This document shows, in pieces, positions 51,350 to 60,838 of a stretch of 64,000 nt of DNA. Source of the DNA: Bacteroidia bacterium (GTDB taxonomy: Bacteria > Bacteroidota > Bacteroidia > SpSt-205); contig JAOAHZ010000002.1 in NCBI GenBank assembly GCA_026414975.1, positions 1 through 64,000 of the forward strand. The letters are read 5' to 3'. The position numbers and the translations under genes are program-made. How positions within the stretch are numbered: the first letter of the stretch is position 1; the number at the start of each line of letters is the position of its first letter. The notes beneath the pieces are model-generated. The model ran no database searches. It was given only the letters and a program-made list of their open reading frames with translations, and was not told the origin of the DNA.

Positions 51350-51357
51350 CAAAGTTA
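51350..51357 (-). promoter_or_regulatory. TAnnTTTG box fused to the MFS stop codon
   Basis: TAACTTTG: its TAA is the stop of the MFS gene. CGCT and the gldF GTG follow, a spacing of 4. Confidence 0.65.
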
Positions 51358-52755
51358 TGGCTGTGTAGAAGAATGTGTTCGTCGCAGTCGCCGGTCTGGC
51401 AAAAGGACGATAATCCCACACATGAGCAAACCAAGTCCCGCTGCTCCCCCCATCACCCATCGCATGCCGCTCAGTAGGCTTTCGCCCGATGAGGAGGTGC
51501 TTTGCATCCCGAAAACATATAGGAGATTCACGACAGCTAAGCCCAGCGTGGAGCCTACTTGCCGCATAAACTGAAGGGCGCTGGTAGCCGAACCAATACG
51601 ATTCGGCGGAATATCATTCTGGCCTATAACGCTGAGGAGGGCTTGAAAAGGACCGAGTAGAATAGCCGTAAAAAGCAGGGCTATGAGCAAGACGGGGGTA
51701 GATAAAGTCTTAGGAAGACTCAGAGAGGCCACGCTGAAAAGCCCAGTAAGCAGAAACCCGCTAATGAGCAGAAGAGGTTTATAGCGCCCGTGTTGGCTGA
51801 CCCAAACCCCCACTAAGCTCGTGCTGAGAACAGCTCCTACGGTAAAGCCCAAAAGCAGCCATCCACTTTGTTGAGGCGAATAGTTGAGCACAGCTTGAAG
51901 ATAGAGAGGCAGAAAAGTAACGCCGGTTAGAAATATAGCCCCGAAAAAAAACCCCGTCAAAGCCGCATAACGAAAGGTAGGGATTCCAATGAGGTGCAAG
52001 TCAAAAAGAGGAGCAGGTTGCGTTTTTTCCACTCGTATCCACCGCTGAAGCATTAGGGCACTACTACATAAAAGCAAGAGACTCCATATTGACGAGCCCA
52101 GTCCCCTCGGCCCAAGGAAGGAAAGAGCTAAAAGCAGGGGAACTGTCCATCCTACCATCAGAAGCGCCCCCTTGAAATCCATGGAAGCCTGTTCGGGCGC
52201 AGGACGGGTGAGAAGATAGCGCCACCCAAAGAGCATAGCCACAAGCAAGAAGGGCACATTTCCCCAGAAAACCCAACGCCAACCCACCTTAGCGGTCAAA
52301 AGCCCTCCAATCACCGGACCTATTGCGCCTGCTATACCAAAAAGAGCTCCCACCAGCCCAGCCCAACGGCTTCGCTCTCTCGGTGGAAAAAACCAAGCCA
52401 GGGTCGTAAAGGCTAAAGAAAATAAAGCCCCTCCCCCCAGACCTTGGATTAACCGAAAAGCTAAAAGCTGAGAGAAGTGAATAGAGCTCCCGCATAGAAA
52501 AGAGCCTATCGCAAAAACCCCCAAAGCGCTCAAAAGCACGCTACGGCGAGGTAGGATTTCAACCAAACGACCCGCAATCGGCGCAGCAATCGCACTACCT
52601 AAAAGATAGACCGCTCCTATCCAGCCATACCAAGCCTGCCCCCCTAAATCTGATAGGATTCTCGGTAGGGCCGTAGCCACGACGGTTTGATCTAACGCAG
52701 CCAAAAAAAGTCCTATTAGAACGGCAGCCAGCGTGAAACGATCCTCTCGCCTCAT
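51355..52755 (-). CDS. MFS drug/proton antiporter (DHA2/EmrB-like)
   Basis: A 466-residue major facilitator transporter with about fourteen hydrophobic segments. The N-terminal LDQTVVATALPRI is the DHA2-family motif (LDxTVVNVALP), followed by the loop motif GRLVEILPRRSVLL and the helix 5 motif GIAGAIGPVIGG. It probably exports toxic compounds. A TACTTTTG box lies 22 bases upstream of the ATG, with a purine-rich stretch (AGGGAAGG) just before the start, one of few Shine-Dalgarno-like contexts here. Confidence 0.88.
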   Translation of the reverse strand: MRREDRFTLAAVLIGLFLAALDQTVVATALPRILSDLGGQAWYGWIGAVYLLGSAIAAPIAGRLVEILPRRSVLLSALGVFAIGSFLCGSSIHFSQLLAFRLIQGLGGGALFSLAFTTLAWFFPPRERSRWAGLVGALFGIAGAIGPVIGGLLTAKVGWRWVFWGNVPFLLVAMLFGWRYLLTRPAPEQASMDFKGALLMVGWTVPLLLALSFLGPRGLGSSIWSLLLLCSSALMLQRWIRVEKTQPAPLFDLHLIGIPTFRYAALTGFFFGAIFLTGVTFLPLYLQAVLNYSPQQSGWLLLGFTVGAVLSTSLVGVWVSQHGRYKPLLLISGFLLTGLFSVASLSLPKTLSTPVLLIALLFTAILLGPFQALLSVIGQNDIPPNRIGSATSALQFMRQVGSTLGLAVVNLLYVFGMQSTSSSGESLLSGMRWVMGGAAGLGLLMCGIIVLLPDRRLRRTHSSTQP

Positions 52756-52777
52756 AACCTTCCCTAAGTCGGCATAA

Positions 52778-52785
52778 CAAAAGTA
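52778..52785 (-). promoter_or_regulatory. TAnnTTTG box of the MFS gene
   Basis: TACTTTTG, 22 bases before the ATG at 52755, leaving a leader of about 17 bases with a purine-rich site. Confidence 0.5.
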
Positions 52786-52903
52786 TCTATCCCCTGTGGC
52801 AGGAGCTTAGGCTTTCCTATGAATGAAGATGGAAGGCTAAGCTGGCCCTGCTTTTTCCCGACTAAAGTAGAAGGATGAGGACTCTTATTTTCCTCAGACA
52901 GCC

Positions 52904-52911
52904 TATCTTCG
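52904..52911 (+). promoter_or_regulatory. Near-consensus promoter box of ftsK
   Basis: TATCTTCG (one mismatch to TAnnTTTG), then CTCT, then the ATG at 52916: spacing 4. Confidence 0.5.
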
Positions 52912-52915
52912 CTCT

Positions 52916-55291
52916 ATGACGGGTACCGAAGGCCTTTCCCGACGGCGCATGCTCCTGAGCGTTGGAGTAGGGATTATAGGCCTTTATGGGCTCGTGGCTG
53001 TTCTTTCTTACTTTGCAAGCTACACCATAGACTTACCTGCTTTAGAGGGGGCGCCATCGCCTGTATCTCTAAACAACCCGACCGGTTGGATCGGAGCCAA
53101 AATAGCCCATCGGTTGACTTATCGGGGATTTGGCTGGGCGGGCATCCTGATTCCCTTAGCTTTGCTATATGCTGCCCTTCAGTGGTCTCGGCAACGTCCT
53201 ATACAGCTGAAGGTTCTTGCTTGGGGGGGAGCCGCTCTGTATCTCTTCTCCACCTTTGGTGGCTGGCTTGTTCAGATAGGGTGGGTAGAAGACCTCATAT
53301 GGTGTGGAAGTGTAGGGGCTGCTTTCACTGCTTGGCTGAGTCTGTACATCGGTAGCGTGGGCATTTTTATCATCTGGCTGCTTCTTTTGAGTGCAGCGGT
53401 TGTCGGGCTTTGGGGTATTCCTCGGCGCTTTCGGTTGGCTTACAAGCCCACATCCCCTTTACCCACCGGTGATGCCTCCCCCGAAACAAATGGTGATGCC
53501 CCCCCCTTGGAAACAGACGACGCACCCAATCCTACCCCTCTCTGGTATGAAGTCGTTCATAAGCCCGCCTCCTCCCTCCCTTTGAACACAGACCCTGAGC
53601 CACGGGTTGAGAAAGGCGCCCCCCCCCTAATCATAGAAGGGCCTCACCTTCAATCCATATCTCCCCCCTTGGAGGCGATTCACGGCGAATATCTACCGCC
53701 AGATAAACCTCTCTCTACCTCGCCAGACTTTCCTGACGCTAACGGGCATTCGCATCGGCACCCGAATCCAACCCCTTTTTCTCCCTCTTACATAGAGTCC
53801 TCGTCATCAGGGCGGGAACGCGAAGCCCCTCAACGTCCATCGCTGCCCCCCCTTGAACTCCTAACTCAGACCGAACGACCCACCGGACCCCCTATTTCTC
53901 CTCAAGAGTTAGAAGCTCACAAAGAGCAGATAGTGCGGACTCTCCGCCAATACGGCATAGAACTCACCCGAATATCGGCCACAGTAGGTCCTACCGTAAC
54001 GCTCTTTGAGGTCGTACCAGCACCCGGTATCCGAATCAGCCGCATCAAGAGCTTAGAAGATGACATCGCCTTGAGTTTAGCTGCCTTAGGCATACGCATA
54101 ATCGCCCCTATACCGGGTAAGGGTACGATTGGCATAGAGGTTCCTAATGCTCGCCCCCGTACCGTTCCGCTGATAGAACTCTTAGAGTCTCCTGAATATC
54201 AAAATACCCCTGCCCAGCTACCTCTCGTTATTGGAAAGACGATTACAGGTGAGACCTTCGTGCGTGACTTAGCTCAAATGCCCCACCTTCTCATCGCTGG
54301 CGCAACCGGCCAAGGCAAGTCTGTATCCCTCAACTGCATGATCTTGTCTCTTCTCTACAAGCGCACCCCCGACGAGATACGGCTGGTCTTGATTGACCCT
54401 AAGAAGGTAGAAATGAGCCTCTACCAAGGCTTAGAAGACCACTACTTGGCTGAAATACCTGGGCTGCCCGAACGGATCATCACCGATGTGCGCCATGCTC
54501 TCCCAGCTTTACAGAGTTTAGTCCAAGAGATGGAGCTGCGTTATGAGCTTCTCAAGGAGCTACGAGTAAGGAATATCACTGAATACAACCGACGCTGCCG
54601 CGAGCCCCAAGCCCCTGAAGGACATAACCCCCTCCCTTACCTTGTCCTCATCATTGACGAACTGGCAGACCTGATGATGACTGCTGGAAAGGAAGTAGAG
54701 ACCCCTATTTGTCGCTTAGCCCAGTTAGCCCGAGCGGTAGGTATTCACTTGATAGTCGCTACTCAGCGCCCCTCCGTGAATGTCATTACTGGGCTAATCA
54801 AAGCTAACTTTCCCGTGCGTATCTCCTTTAGGGTTGTATCCCGAGTGGATTCTCGGGTCATCTTGGATGACGATGGAGCAGAACGGCTCGTAGGACGCGG
54901 AGACCTACTGTTTGCAATGGGTACAGAAATGATCCGCCTCCAGAGTGGATTTGTCAGCACAAGCGAAATAGAATCGGTCGTAGCCTACATCCAGCGCCAG
55001 CCCAAACCCAAGCCTTATGTACTACCCGAACCCTCCGTTCAAGATAAGGAAGAGGAAATGGTGGAAGACATGGGCGAACGCGACCCACTCTTCTATGAAG
55101 CGGCTCTCTTGGTTGTTCGGAATCAGTATGGTTCTACTTCCCTCTTACAGAGAAAGTTGGGTGTAGGATTCAATCGGGCTGGCCGGCTAATGGACCAGTT
55201 AGAGCGCGCTGGCATCGTGGGCCCTGCTCGAGGCAGCAAGCCTCGAGAGGTTCTTATTCAGGATGAGGCTCAGCTTCAAGCCCTACTCTAA
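52916..55291 (+). CDS. ftsK: DNA translocase FtsK/SpoIIIE
   Basis: A 791-residue protein. Four N-terminal transmembrane helices (about 12-165) are followed by a Pro/Ser-rich linker (about 180-320). The motor domain has the FtsK alpha region (ISRIKSLEDDIALSLAA), Walker A GATGQGKSVSLN near 463 and Walker B PYLVLIIDELADLMM, and the C-terminal winged-helix gamma domain (about 715-791, STSLLQRKLGVGFNRAGRLMDQLE) binds directional DNA sequences. It pumps DNA during chromosome segregation and division. Confidence 0.96.
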   Translation: MTGTEGLSRRRMLLSVGVGIIGLYGLVAVLSYFASYTIDLPALEGAPSPVSLNNPTGWIGAKIAHRLTYRGFGWAGILIPLALLYAALQWSRQRPIQLKVLAWGGAALYLFSTFGGWLVQIGWVEDLIWCGSVGAAFTAWLSLYIGSVGIFIIWLLLLSAAVVGLWGIPRRFRLAYKPTSPLPTGDASPETNGDAPPLETDDAPNPTPLWYEVVHKPASSLPLNTDPEPRVEKGAPPLIIEGPHLQSISPPLEAIHGEYLPPDKPLSTSPDFPDANGHSHRHPNPTPFSPSYIESSSSGREREAPQRPSLPPLELLTQTERPTGPPISPQELEAHKEQIVRTLRQYGIELTRISATVGPTVTLFEVVPAPGIRISRIKSLEDDIALSLAALGIRIIAPIPGKGTIGIEVPNARPRTVPLIELLESPEYQNTPAQLPLVIGKTITGETFVRDLAQMPHLLIAGATGQGKSVSLNCMILSLLYKRTPDEIRLVLIDPKKVEMSLYQGLEDHYLAEIPGLPERIITDVRHALPALQSLVQEMELRYELLKELRVRNITEYNRRCREPQAPEGHNPLPYLVLIIDELADLMMTAGKEVETPICRLAQLARAVGIHLIVATQRPSVNVITGLIKANFPVRISFRVVSRVDSRVILDDDGAERLVGRGDLLFAMGTEMIRLQSGFVSTSEIESVVAYIQRQPKPKPYVLPEPSVQDKEEEMVEDMGERDPLFYEAALLVVRNQYGSTSLLQRKLGVGFNRAGRLMDQLERAGIVGPARGSKPREVLIQDEAQLQALL

Positions 55292-55297
55292 AAGTTG

Positions 55298-55305
55298 TAC
55301 CTTTC
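55298..55305 (+). promoter_or_regulatory. Near-consensus box before the epimerase gene
   Basis: TACCTTTC (one mismatch), then CCGC, then ATG at 55310: spacing 4. It lies just after the ftsK stop. Confidence 0.4.
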
Positions 55306-55309
55306 CCGC

Positions 55310-56320
55310 ATGTGGTTCATCACTGGCGCTACGGGATTTGTAGGCTACACCTTGCTACAAGAGTGGGCCCGGCGCGGACGACCTGTTCCTCTGCGGTTGT
55401 TAGTGCGTAATCCCCAGCATCCTGTACTTACGCCCTACCTTGGGCAGGTGGAGATTGTGCAAGGCACTTTATCGGACCCCCAAACGCTTATTCAGGGTTG
55501 CCGAGGAGCTGACGCAGTTATCCACGCTGCAGCTGCTATCAGCTTCTCTCCTCGCAGCCGCGCATGGATGCATAAGACAAATGTAGAAGGCACACGCTAT
55601 TTAGTCAATGCCGCATTAGAAGCCGGCGTACCCCGTTTCGTATATGTGAGTTCTATCGCAGCTCTGGGACGACCCGCCTCGCTGGAGGGACCCATCACTG
55701 AGGAAACCCTTTGGCAAGAGTCCCCCTACAACACTTTCTATGGCTATACCAAGTATCTCGGTGAGAAAGAGGTATGGCGCGGGGGAGAGGAAGGACTCGC
55801 CGTGCAAGTGTTCAATCCGGGGATCATTCTCGGACCATACATTGATTGGCACAAAGGTTCGCCGGCCTTCTTTCGGATGGTTCAAAACGGGCTCATTGCA
55901 TACCCAGTTGGTACAAATGGATTTGTCGGCGTGAAAGATGTCGTGCAAGCCTTATTCATGGGCCTGGAGAAGTACCCACACGGATGGGGCGAGCGGTACA
56001 TTTTGGTAGCTGAGAACTGGAAGTACAAGCGTCTTTTCACGGAAATAGCCCGAGCCTTGAAGAAGAGCCCTCCCCGCTTTCCAATTCCTAAGCTTCTGGC
56101 CGTGGGGGTCGGTCTAAGCATGGAATATGTAGGTAAGTGGTTCGGACTGCCCGCAGCGGTCACCCGAGAAACAGCCCGCACTTCCAGCTCTGACTTTCTG
56201 TACGATGGCACAAAAATCACCCGAACCTATCCAGACTTCTCCTACACCCCTCTGACAGAAGTCATCCAAGAGACAGCTAAAATGTTTGTCTCGTCGTATG
56301 CGCGTCCAACTAAACGGTGA
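55310..56320 (+). CDS. NAD-dependent epimerase/dehydratase family protein
   Basis: A 336-residue extended short-chain dehydrogenase. The Rossmann motif GATGFVG is at residues 5-11, followed by DAVIHAAAAISF, the catalytic YxxxK in FYGYTKYLGEKE near 150, and FNPGIILGPYIDW. Relatives act on nucleotide sugars, flavonoid-like or steroid substrates; the true substrate is not clear. I start at the ATG at 55310 (MWFITGATGF); the in-frame TTG five codons upstream lies before the promoter-like box. The end overlaps thiS by 23 bases. Confidence 0.85.
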   Translation: MWFITGATGFVGYTLLQEWARRGRPVPLRLLVRNPQHPVLTPYLGQVEIVQGTLSDPQTLIQGCRGADAVIHAAAAISFSPRSRAWMHKTNVEGTRYLVNAALEAGVPRFVYVSSIAALGRPASLEGPITEETLWQESPYNTFYGYTKYLGEKEVWRGGEEGLAVQVFNPGIILGPYIDWHKGSPAFFRMVQNGLIAYPVGTNGFVGVKDVVQALFMGLEKYPHGWGERYILVAENWKYKRLFTEIARALKKSPPRFPIPKLLAVGVGLSMEYVGKWFGLPAAVTRETARTSSSDFLYDGTKITRTYPDFSYTPLTEVIQETAKMFVSSYARPTKR

Positions 56321-56507
56321 GCCTCTCATCTTGCCCGATGACACGGAAAACATAGAGACACTCCTTCGCCATCTACGGATAGACCCTCAACAGATCGGCA
56401 TCGCTGTAGCGGTGAATCGCCGTGTTATTCCTCGTTCTCAGTGGCGAGAGAAGGTCTTATCGGATGGAGACCAGATAGAACTGGTATATGCCCGTCAAGG
56501 GGGGTGA
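56298..56507 (+). CDS. thiS: Sulfur carrier protein ThiS
   Basis: A 69-residue ubiquitin-like protein starting MRVQLNGEPLIL and ending in Gly-Gly (YARQGG), the site that is adenylated and thiocarboxylated to provide sulfur for the thiazole of thiamine. The fold pattern (DDTENIETLLRHL, IAVAVNRRVIPRSQW, DGDQIELV) is typical. It overlaps both neighbours and is coupled to thiO. Confidence 0.92.
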   Translation: MRVQLNGEPLILPDDTENIETLLRHLRIDPQQIGIAVAVNRRVIPRSQWREKVLSDGDQIELVYARQGG

Positions 56508-57588
56508 GTTTGGGATTATCGGGGCGGGAGCGGCAGGCTTGAGTATTGGCTGGCAGCTTACTCGGCAAGGCAAGGCCCCGATTTTATTTGATGCCAACTT
56601 GCCCGGCGGAGGGGCTATGACCGCCTCTGCTGGCATGCTGTCCCCCGCTTACGAAGCCGAATACGAGGAACTGCCCCTCCTGCGAGCCATGCTTGCCAGC
56701 CGTGAGCGATATCGGGAGTGGGCAGCTCAGCTCGGTGACATAGGCTATGTAGAGTCAGGTACGTATGAGCTGGCGCTGCTACCTGAAGATGTGCCTTATG
56801 TTCAGCGCCGAATGGAGTTTGAGGTTGCCCAAGGGCTTCGGGTCCAATGGCTGGAGGGGCCTGAGCTTCGGCAGCGATTACCTCACTTATCTCCACGCAT
56901 TCCCGGCGGCACTTACGCCCCCGATGAGGGCCACGTCATACCTGAGCTGCTGCGTGATCGTCTCGTAGAGGCTATCCAAAAAGCAGGCGGAATCATCCTC
57001 TCTCACACACCCATCGTCGCTGTAGAGCGGGTAGGTTCTGTCTTTCGCCTCTCCACTCCCTGCGCTTCTTATGAGGTAGAAGTGCTTTTCATCTGTACAG
57101 GTGTGCCTCTGCAAGGACTAAACCAGCCTTTCAAGGTCTATCCCATACGAGGACAAATGATCGCCATAGAAAACCTTGACCCCGATTGGCTGCCTGCTCC
57201 CGTGCGTTATTTCAATAAGCTTACGGGGTATGGATATGCGGTACCAAAGCGAGGCTATATCATCTTAGGAGGGACTACCGAGGAAAAAGGCGCCGACCCT
57301 TCTATAACGGTAGGCGGGGTGCTGGATATTCTGCGGAGAGCTTATTATGTGTTCCCCGACCTTTATGAGCGACGAATCCTACGCTTCTGGGCTGGCCTGC
57401 GACCGGCAACCGCTTCTCGCATGCCTCTCTTCTACCGAGACCCCGAAGCACCTGCTTACTATGTGAATGGCCTCTACCGCAATGGCATACTCCTTCTACC
57501 TCTAATAGGAGAAGGGGCAGTACAGTGGGCCTTAGATGGAAACCTGCCAGCGGAACTCCAGCCTTTCGTCCATTCAGACCAAGCCTAG
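56488..57588 (+). CDS. thiO: Glycine oxidase ThiO-like FAD oxidoreductase
   Basis: A 366-residue FAD enzyme of the DAO family. The dinucleotide-binding motif GIIGAGAAGLSIGW is near residues 8-21, then TASAGMLSPAYE, PDEGHVIP, the YPIRGQMIAIE segment and the C-terminal GLRPATASRMP and GLYRNGILLLP. Next to thiS, it most likely oxidises glycine to the imine used in thiazole synthesis. The start overlaps the thiS end by 20 bases. Other thiazole genes (thiG, thiF) are not in the window. Confidence 0.88.
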   Translation: MPVKGGEFGIIGAGAAGLSIGWQLTRQGKAPILFDANLPGGGAMTASAGMLSPAYEAEYEELPLLRAMLASRERYREWAAQLGDIGYVESGTYELALLPEDVPYVQRRMEFEVAQGLRVQWLEGPELRQRLPHLSPRIPGGTYAPDEGHVIPELLRDRLVEAIQKAGGIILSHTPIVAVERVGSVFRLSTPCASYEVEVLFICTGVPLQGLNQPFKVYPIRGQMIAIENLDPDWLPAPVRYFNKLTGYGYAVPKRGYIILGGTTEEKGADPSITVGGVLDILRRAYYVFPDLYERRILRFWAGLRPATASRMPLFYRDPEAPAYYVNGLYRNGILLLPLIGEGAVQWALDGNLPAELQPFVHSDQA

Positions 57589-57932
57589 TCTAAACCACTG
57601 AATCTTTGAGTCCTCTCCTCGCCTCAGCCCCTTCCTTAGGGCGCTGCAGCCCAAAGCCTTGTCCAACATTCTTTTCCCCACAGCGCCCTGCTGAGGCTTG
57701 GCCATGCCTTCGTTTATGCCTCCTGAATCTCCGTCAGCTCCTCCCTGCGAAGCGCTCTCGTCAAAAAGCTCGTCAGGTTCATGCACAATCGTGATTACAC
57801 CTCAGCTCACTTTCCAAAGTCATGCCTCTTCACCCCTTTACTTTACTCGTTTGTCCGACAAGCACTTATCAAAAACCTATAGCAAATAAGGATTCATTGG
57901 TACAGATATTGTATCAACATAGCTCCCTTAGT
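57589..57932. other. 344-base intergenic region, pyrimidine-rich on the plus strand
   Basis: No convincing coding frame. It holds a long imperfect inverted repeat (57621-57697, listed separately). The stretch 57820-57932 extends the next reading frame upstream, but without protein-like features, and no TAnnTTTG box was found before the start chosen for the next gene. Confidence 0.5.
57621..57697. repeat. Long nested inverted repeat (structured element)
   Basis: GCCTCAGC (57621-57628) pairs with GCTGAGGC (57690-57697), and AGGGCGCTG (57638-57646) pairs with CAGCGCCCT (57681-57689): 17 pairs in all, with a 9-base bulge on one side and a 34-base loop. No T run follows, so it is not a simple terminator. 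Confidence 0.6.
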
Positions 57933-60713
57933 ATGTATACCTTAACATGTAAATGGCTTGCATTCGGAACAATCCTTTCCCTCCTTTGGGCTCAGTCTCC
58001 GTGGATAAACTGGGACGTGTACGCAGACTCTACGGGGAATGGTGCTAATCCCGTCACAGGTCTCACCCCCGTGTGTCGTGACACATTCTGGCTGATTGTA
58101 GACACAGCGGGAATGTCAGCCGCAGGGATTACAGGATATAGGTGGGAACTTCTCAACATTTTTGGAGCTAGTGTAGTGTATGAGGAAAATGGAAGTTCAC
58201 CTGTGCCCTACCCTTTTCCTCCCTTTGGAGGTATATCCAACGTCAGGAAACTGGGCGTGGAATTCTTCTCCACCCCGCCTAACGGGGCTGTTTTACTCAG
58301 AGTCTTTTATGGTTCCAATGAGAGAGCTATCGCCAGACCTCTGAGCATCAAGTCCGCTCCCCTCCTTACCCTGGTTTCACCCTCTCCAGGTCAAGTTTTA
58401 TGTCAAGGGAGCTCGGTTACCTTCCAGTTAAGTGTATCTGGTGCAGACAGCTTCATCGTATCTTACGGGCCTACCCCGGCGGATACATTCAAGAATCGAC
58501 TAACCTTCACCCAAACAGTCCCATCTGTACCTAACTGGAATATCCAGGTAAAGTTATATGCATGCGGCTTCATGTATCCCAACAGCTATAGTTTCCCCAC
58601 TAATCCATCAAGCACTTTCATAGCTCTTCAAGTAGGACCTACGAATACCTTCTGCCCGGGTAGTACTGTTAGTTTTTCAACCTCTTCATGGGTCAATCTC
58701 ACTGGGAGCACCGGTGTCTCTCTCACAGTAGAGGATCCAGGAAATAATGTCGTCTATACATACACTGGCACTTCACTACCTGCCAGCTGGTCTATTCCTA
58801 ATACGGCTGTCAGTGGGAGCTACACCGTGAAGCTTCAAGCATCTTATCCTTGCGGAACAACTAACATGGCTACAGCAGTTTTCAACGTGTACGACGCTTC
58901 TACTCTAACTGCTCCAAGCATTAGTCCCAATAATGGTCCCTACTGCATTGGTACACCTATTCAACTCAGCGCAGGTGGAGCACAAGGGTTAGTGAGCTGG
59001 GACATAGGTAATGATGGCTCTTGGGATTATGTGGGGTCTAACACTATTACTCATACGTTTACAAGCGTACCTTCTGGCGGCATACCGATAAAGATCCGCC
59101 AAGATGTAGGATGCTATAATCGGGAAGATGTGATTACCTGGAATACCTCTGGACCTGCTCAGCCTACAATCTCATCTGGCGGAGCGATTCCCGCTAACGT
59201 AGCATGTCCAGGAAATAATGTTCTATTCAAGTTATATTATCCCTATAACTTTTCTCTCTCTCAGCCCGGCAACACCTTAGAATGGCAGGCTTCATGGCTA
59301 AACTCTGGCAATCCATTCAATGGCTATAGCTTAGATACCATCCTACCAGCCCCGCCTACTACCGGCTTTCATATGATTACCTATACTATAACAAACAGCT
59401 GTGGTTCATTTTCCTCCAGCATAACTTTCAGCGTAGGTAATCCCACAAATCCCCCAGTTCCCACTGTGCTCGGCAGAGCATGCGCATCAGGAGGCACTGT
59501 CCAAGTCATAGCTCCAAACGAAAGCGGTCTGCAGAGCATCTACTACCTAAGCCTTGCTGGATCGCCGATTGGACCTATTAGCCCGGGAGACACCACTACA
59601 ATCAATGTGCCGAGTGGTGGATTATCTCTGACTGTAGAGTACGATTACGGATGCACTAAAGGTTATCGGAATCTGAATATTATACCCTCTAATGAGCCAG
59701 CTGTGATACAAAACTCTATGATAACACCGAATATTACTTGTTCTGGCGCACCTATCAATCTGAATGTTTTTGGTCGTTATGGACAAGAGCTCAGAGTATA
59801 CCACGGTTCCACTCTCCTCTATCAAACCGCTCTGCCTTCTCAGAGTCATCCCTTCTTTAATCTAAATGCCAACATCACAGCTCCTTCCACATCAGGTACC
59901 CTTATGATAGTCGCAATCGGGTGCGGGGGTAATGATACAGCCTATCATGCCTTGTCTATCTCAGGAAATGGAGCGGTAGCAAGTTTCACGACTCCTATGA
60001 GCGCTTGCGTAGGACAACCGGTAACCTTCCAGCGTACAGGTAATAATAGTGGCATTCATTCCGCCATTTGGGACTTCGGGGACAACACAACCTTGTACGA
60101 TACGGCTATGAGCGTGTCGCACGTATATACCCGGCCAGGCACCTACACTATATATCTACAAATCCAGAGTATCTGCGGCTTCACTTCTATGAACAAAACT
60201 ATCCACATTTATGCTGCCCCTCCTACCCTCTCTGGAATCAGTGTAGTCGCATCGGGTAATCAAATCACTTACAGCGTGAACGCCACTGATGCCGACTCAG
60301 TCAAGTGGTTTTTTGATTTTCCTAATTCTACGCCTTCGGCCTTAGGTCTTTCGGGAACCTATACATACACCAGCAGTGGTCTCTATACAGTCGCAGCAAT
60401 CGCTTACAACGGATGCGGTACGGACACCTTGACTCAGAACGTTAATGTCATAGGTACTAACCTCGTCAATCCTAACCTTTCAAGTCAGTGGACTTTATAC
60501 CCTAACCCCGCTCGCCATGAGATTTTCCTAAACCATCCAAGTTATGTTGGAAACGCTCAAATACGAGTCTATGACATCCAAGGGCGCCTAACGCATCAGC
60601 AAACTATTCATCAGCTACCTGCTCAAATCTGGCTCCATATGCCAGCTGGGCTCTATCATGTACAGATTATCTCGGAGCAAGGTACGGAGACTTTGCGCCT
60701 TGTCATAGAGTAA
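57933..60713 (+). CDS. Large secreted protein with PKD/Ig-like domains and T9SS sorting domain
   Basis: 926 residues from the ATG at 57933, which gives a signal peptide (KWLAFGTILSLLWAQ). The body is a string of beta-sandwich, Ig-like repeats rich in Ser, Thr, Asn and Gly, each carrying Cys, and a clear PKD domain near residues 680-760 (AIWDFGDNTT, HVYTRPGTYTIYL). The last ~75 residues are a T9SS type A sorting domain (WTLYPNPARHEIFL, IRVYDIQGRL, PAGLYHVQI). It is exported and probably fixed to the cell surface, as an adhesin-like or structural protein. It is more AT-rich than its neighbours, and a terminator follows. Confidence 0.88.
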   Translation: MYTLTCKWLAFGTILSLLWAQSPWINWDVYADSTGNGANPVTGLTPVCRDTFWLIVDTAGMSAAGITGYRWELLNIFGASVVYEENGSSPVPYPFPPFGGISNVRKLGVEFFSTPPNGAVLLRVFYGSNERAIARPLSIKSAPLLTLVSPSPGQVLCQGSSVTFQLSVSGADSFIVSYGPTPADTFKNRLTFTQTVPSVPNWNIQVKLYACGFMYPNSYSFPTNPSSTFIALQVGPTNTFCPGSTVSFSTSSWVNLTGSTGVSLTVEDPGNNVVYTYTGTSLPASWSIPNTAVSGSYTVKLQASYPCGTTNMATAVFNVYDASTLTAPSISPNNGPYCIGTPIQLSAGGAQGLVSWDIGNDGSWDYVGSNTITHTFTSVPSGGIPIKIRQDVGCYNREDVITWNTSGPAQPTISSGGAIPANVACPGNNVLFKLYYPYNFSLSQPGNTLEWQASWLNSGNPFNGYSLDTILPAPPTTGFHMITYTITNSCGSFSSSITFSVGNPTNPPVPTVLGRACASGGTVQVIAPNESGLQSIYYLSLAGSPIGPISPGDTTTINVPSGGLSLTVEYDYGCTKGYRNLNIIPSNEPAVIQNSMITPNITCSGAPINLNVFGRYGQELRVYHGSTLLYQTALPSQSHPFFNLNANITAPSTSGTLMIVAIGCGGNDTAYHALSISGNGAVASFTTPMSACVGQPVTFQRTGNNSGIHSAIWDFGDNTTLYDTAMSVSHVYTRPGTYTIYLQIQSICGFTSMNKTIHIYAAPPTLSGISVVASGNQITYSVNATDADSVKWFFDFPNSTPSALGLSGTYTYTSSGLYTVAAIAYNGCGTDTLTQNVNVIGTNLVNPNLSSQWTLYPNPARHEIFLNHPSYVGNAQIRVYDIQGRLTHQQTIHQLPAQIWLHMPAGLYHVQIISEQGTETLRLVIE

Positions 60714-60734
60714 TCCTCGCCTTACTCCGAATCG

Positions 60735-60769
60735 GGAGAGGGGGCGGTGTAGGCTCCCTCTCCTTTTTT
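60735..60769 (+). terminator. Intrinsic terminator of the T9SS cargo gene
   Basis: GGAGAGGG (60735-60742) and CCCTCTCC (60756-60763) form a perfect 8-bp stem with a 13-base loop, followed by six T. Confidence 0.85.
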
Positions 60770-60838
60770 CCTTTAGGTACCTGTCTCGTCTCTACACAAG
60801 AGGGCGAGGAATCTTAAGTGCGGGATTAGGATATAGCC

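Noticed and set aside
57822-57932. N-terminal extension of the large T9SS cargo protein
   Set aside because: Starting at 57933 gives a clean signal peptide; the upstream 37 codons would bury it.
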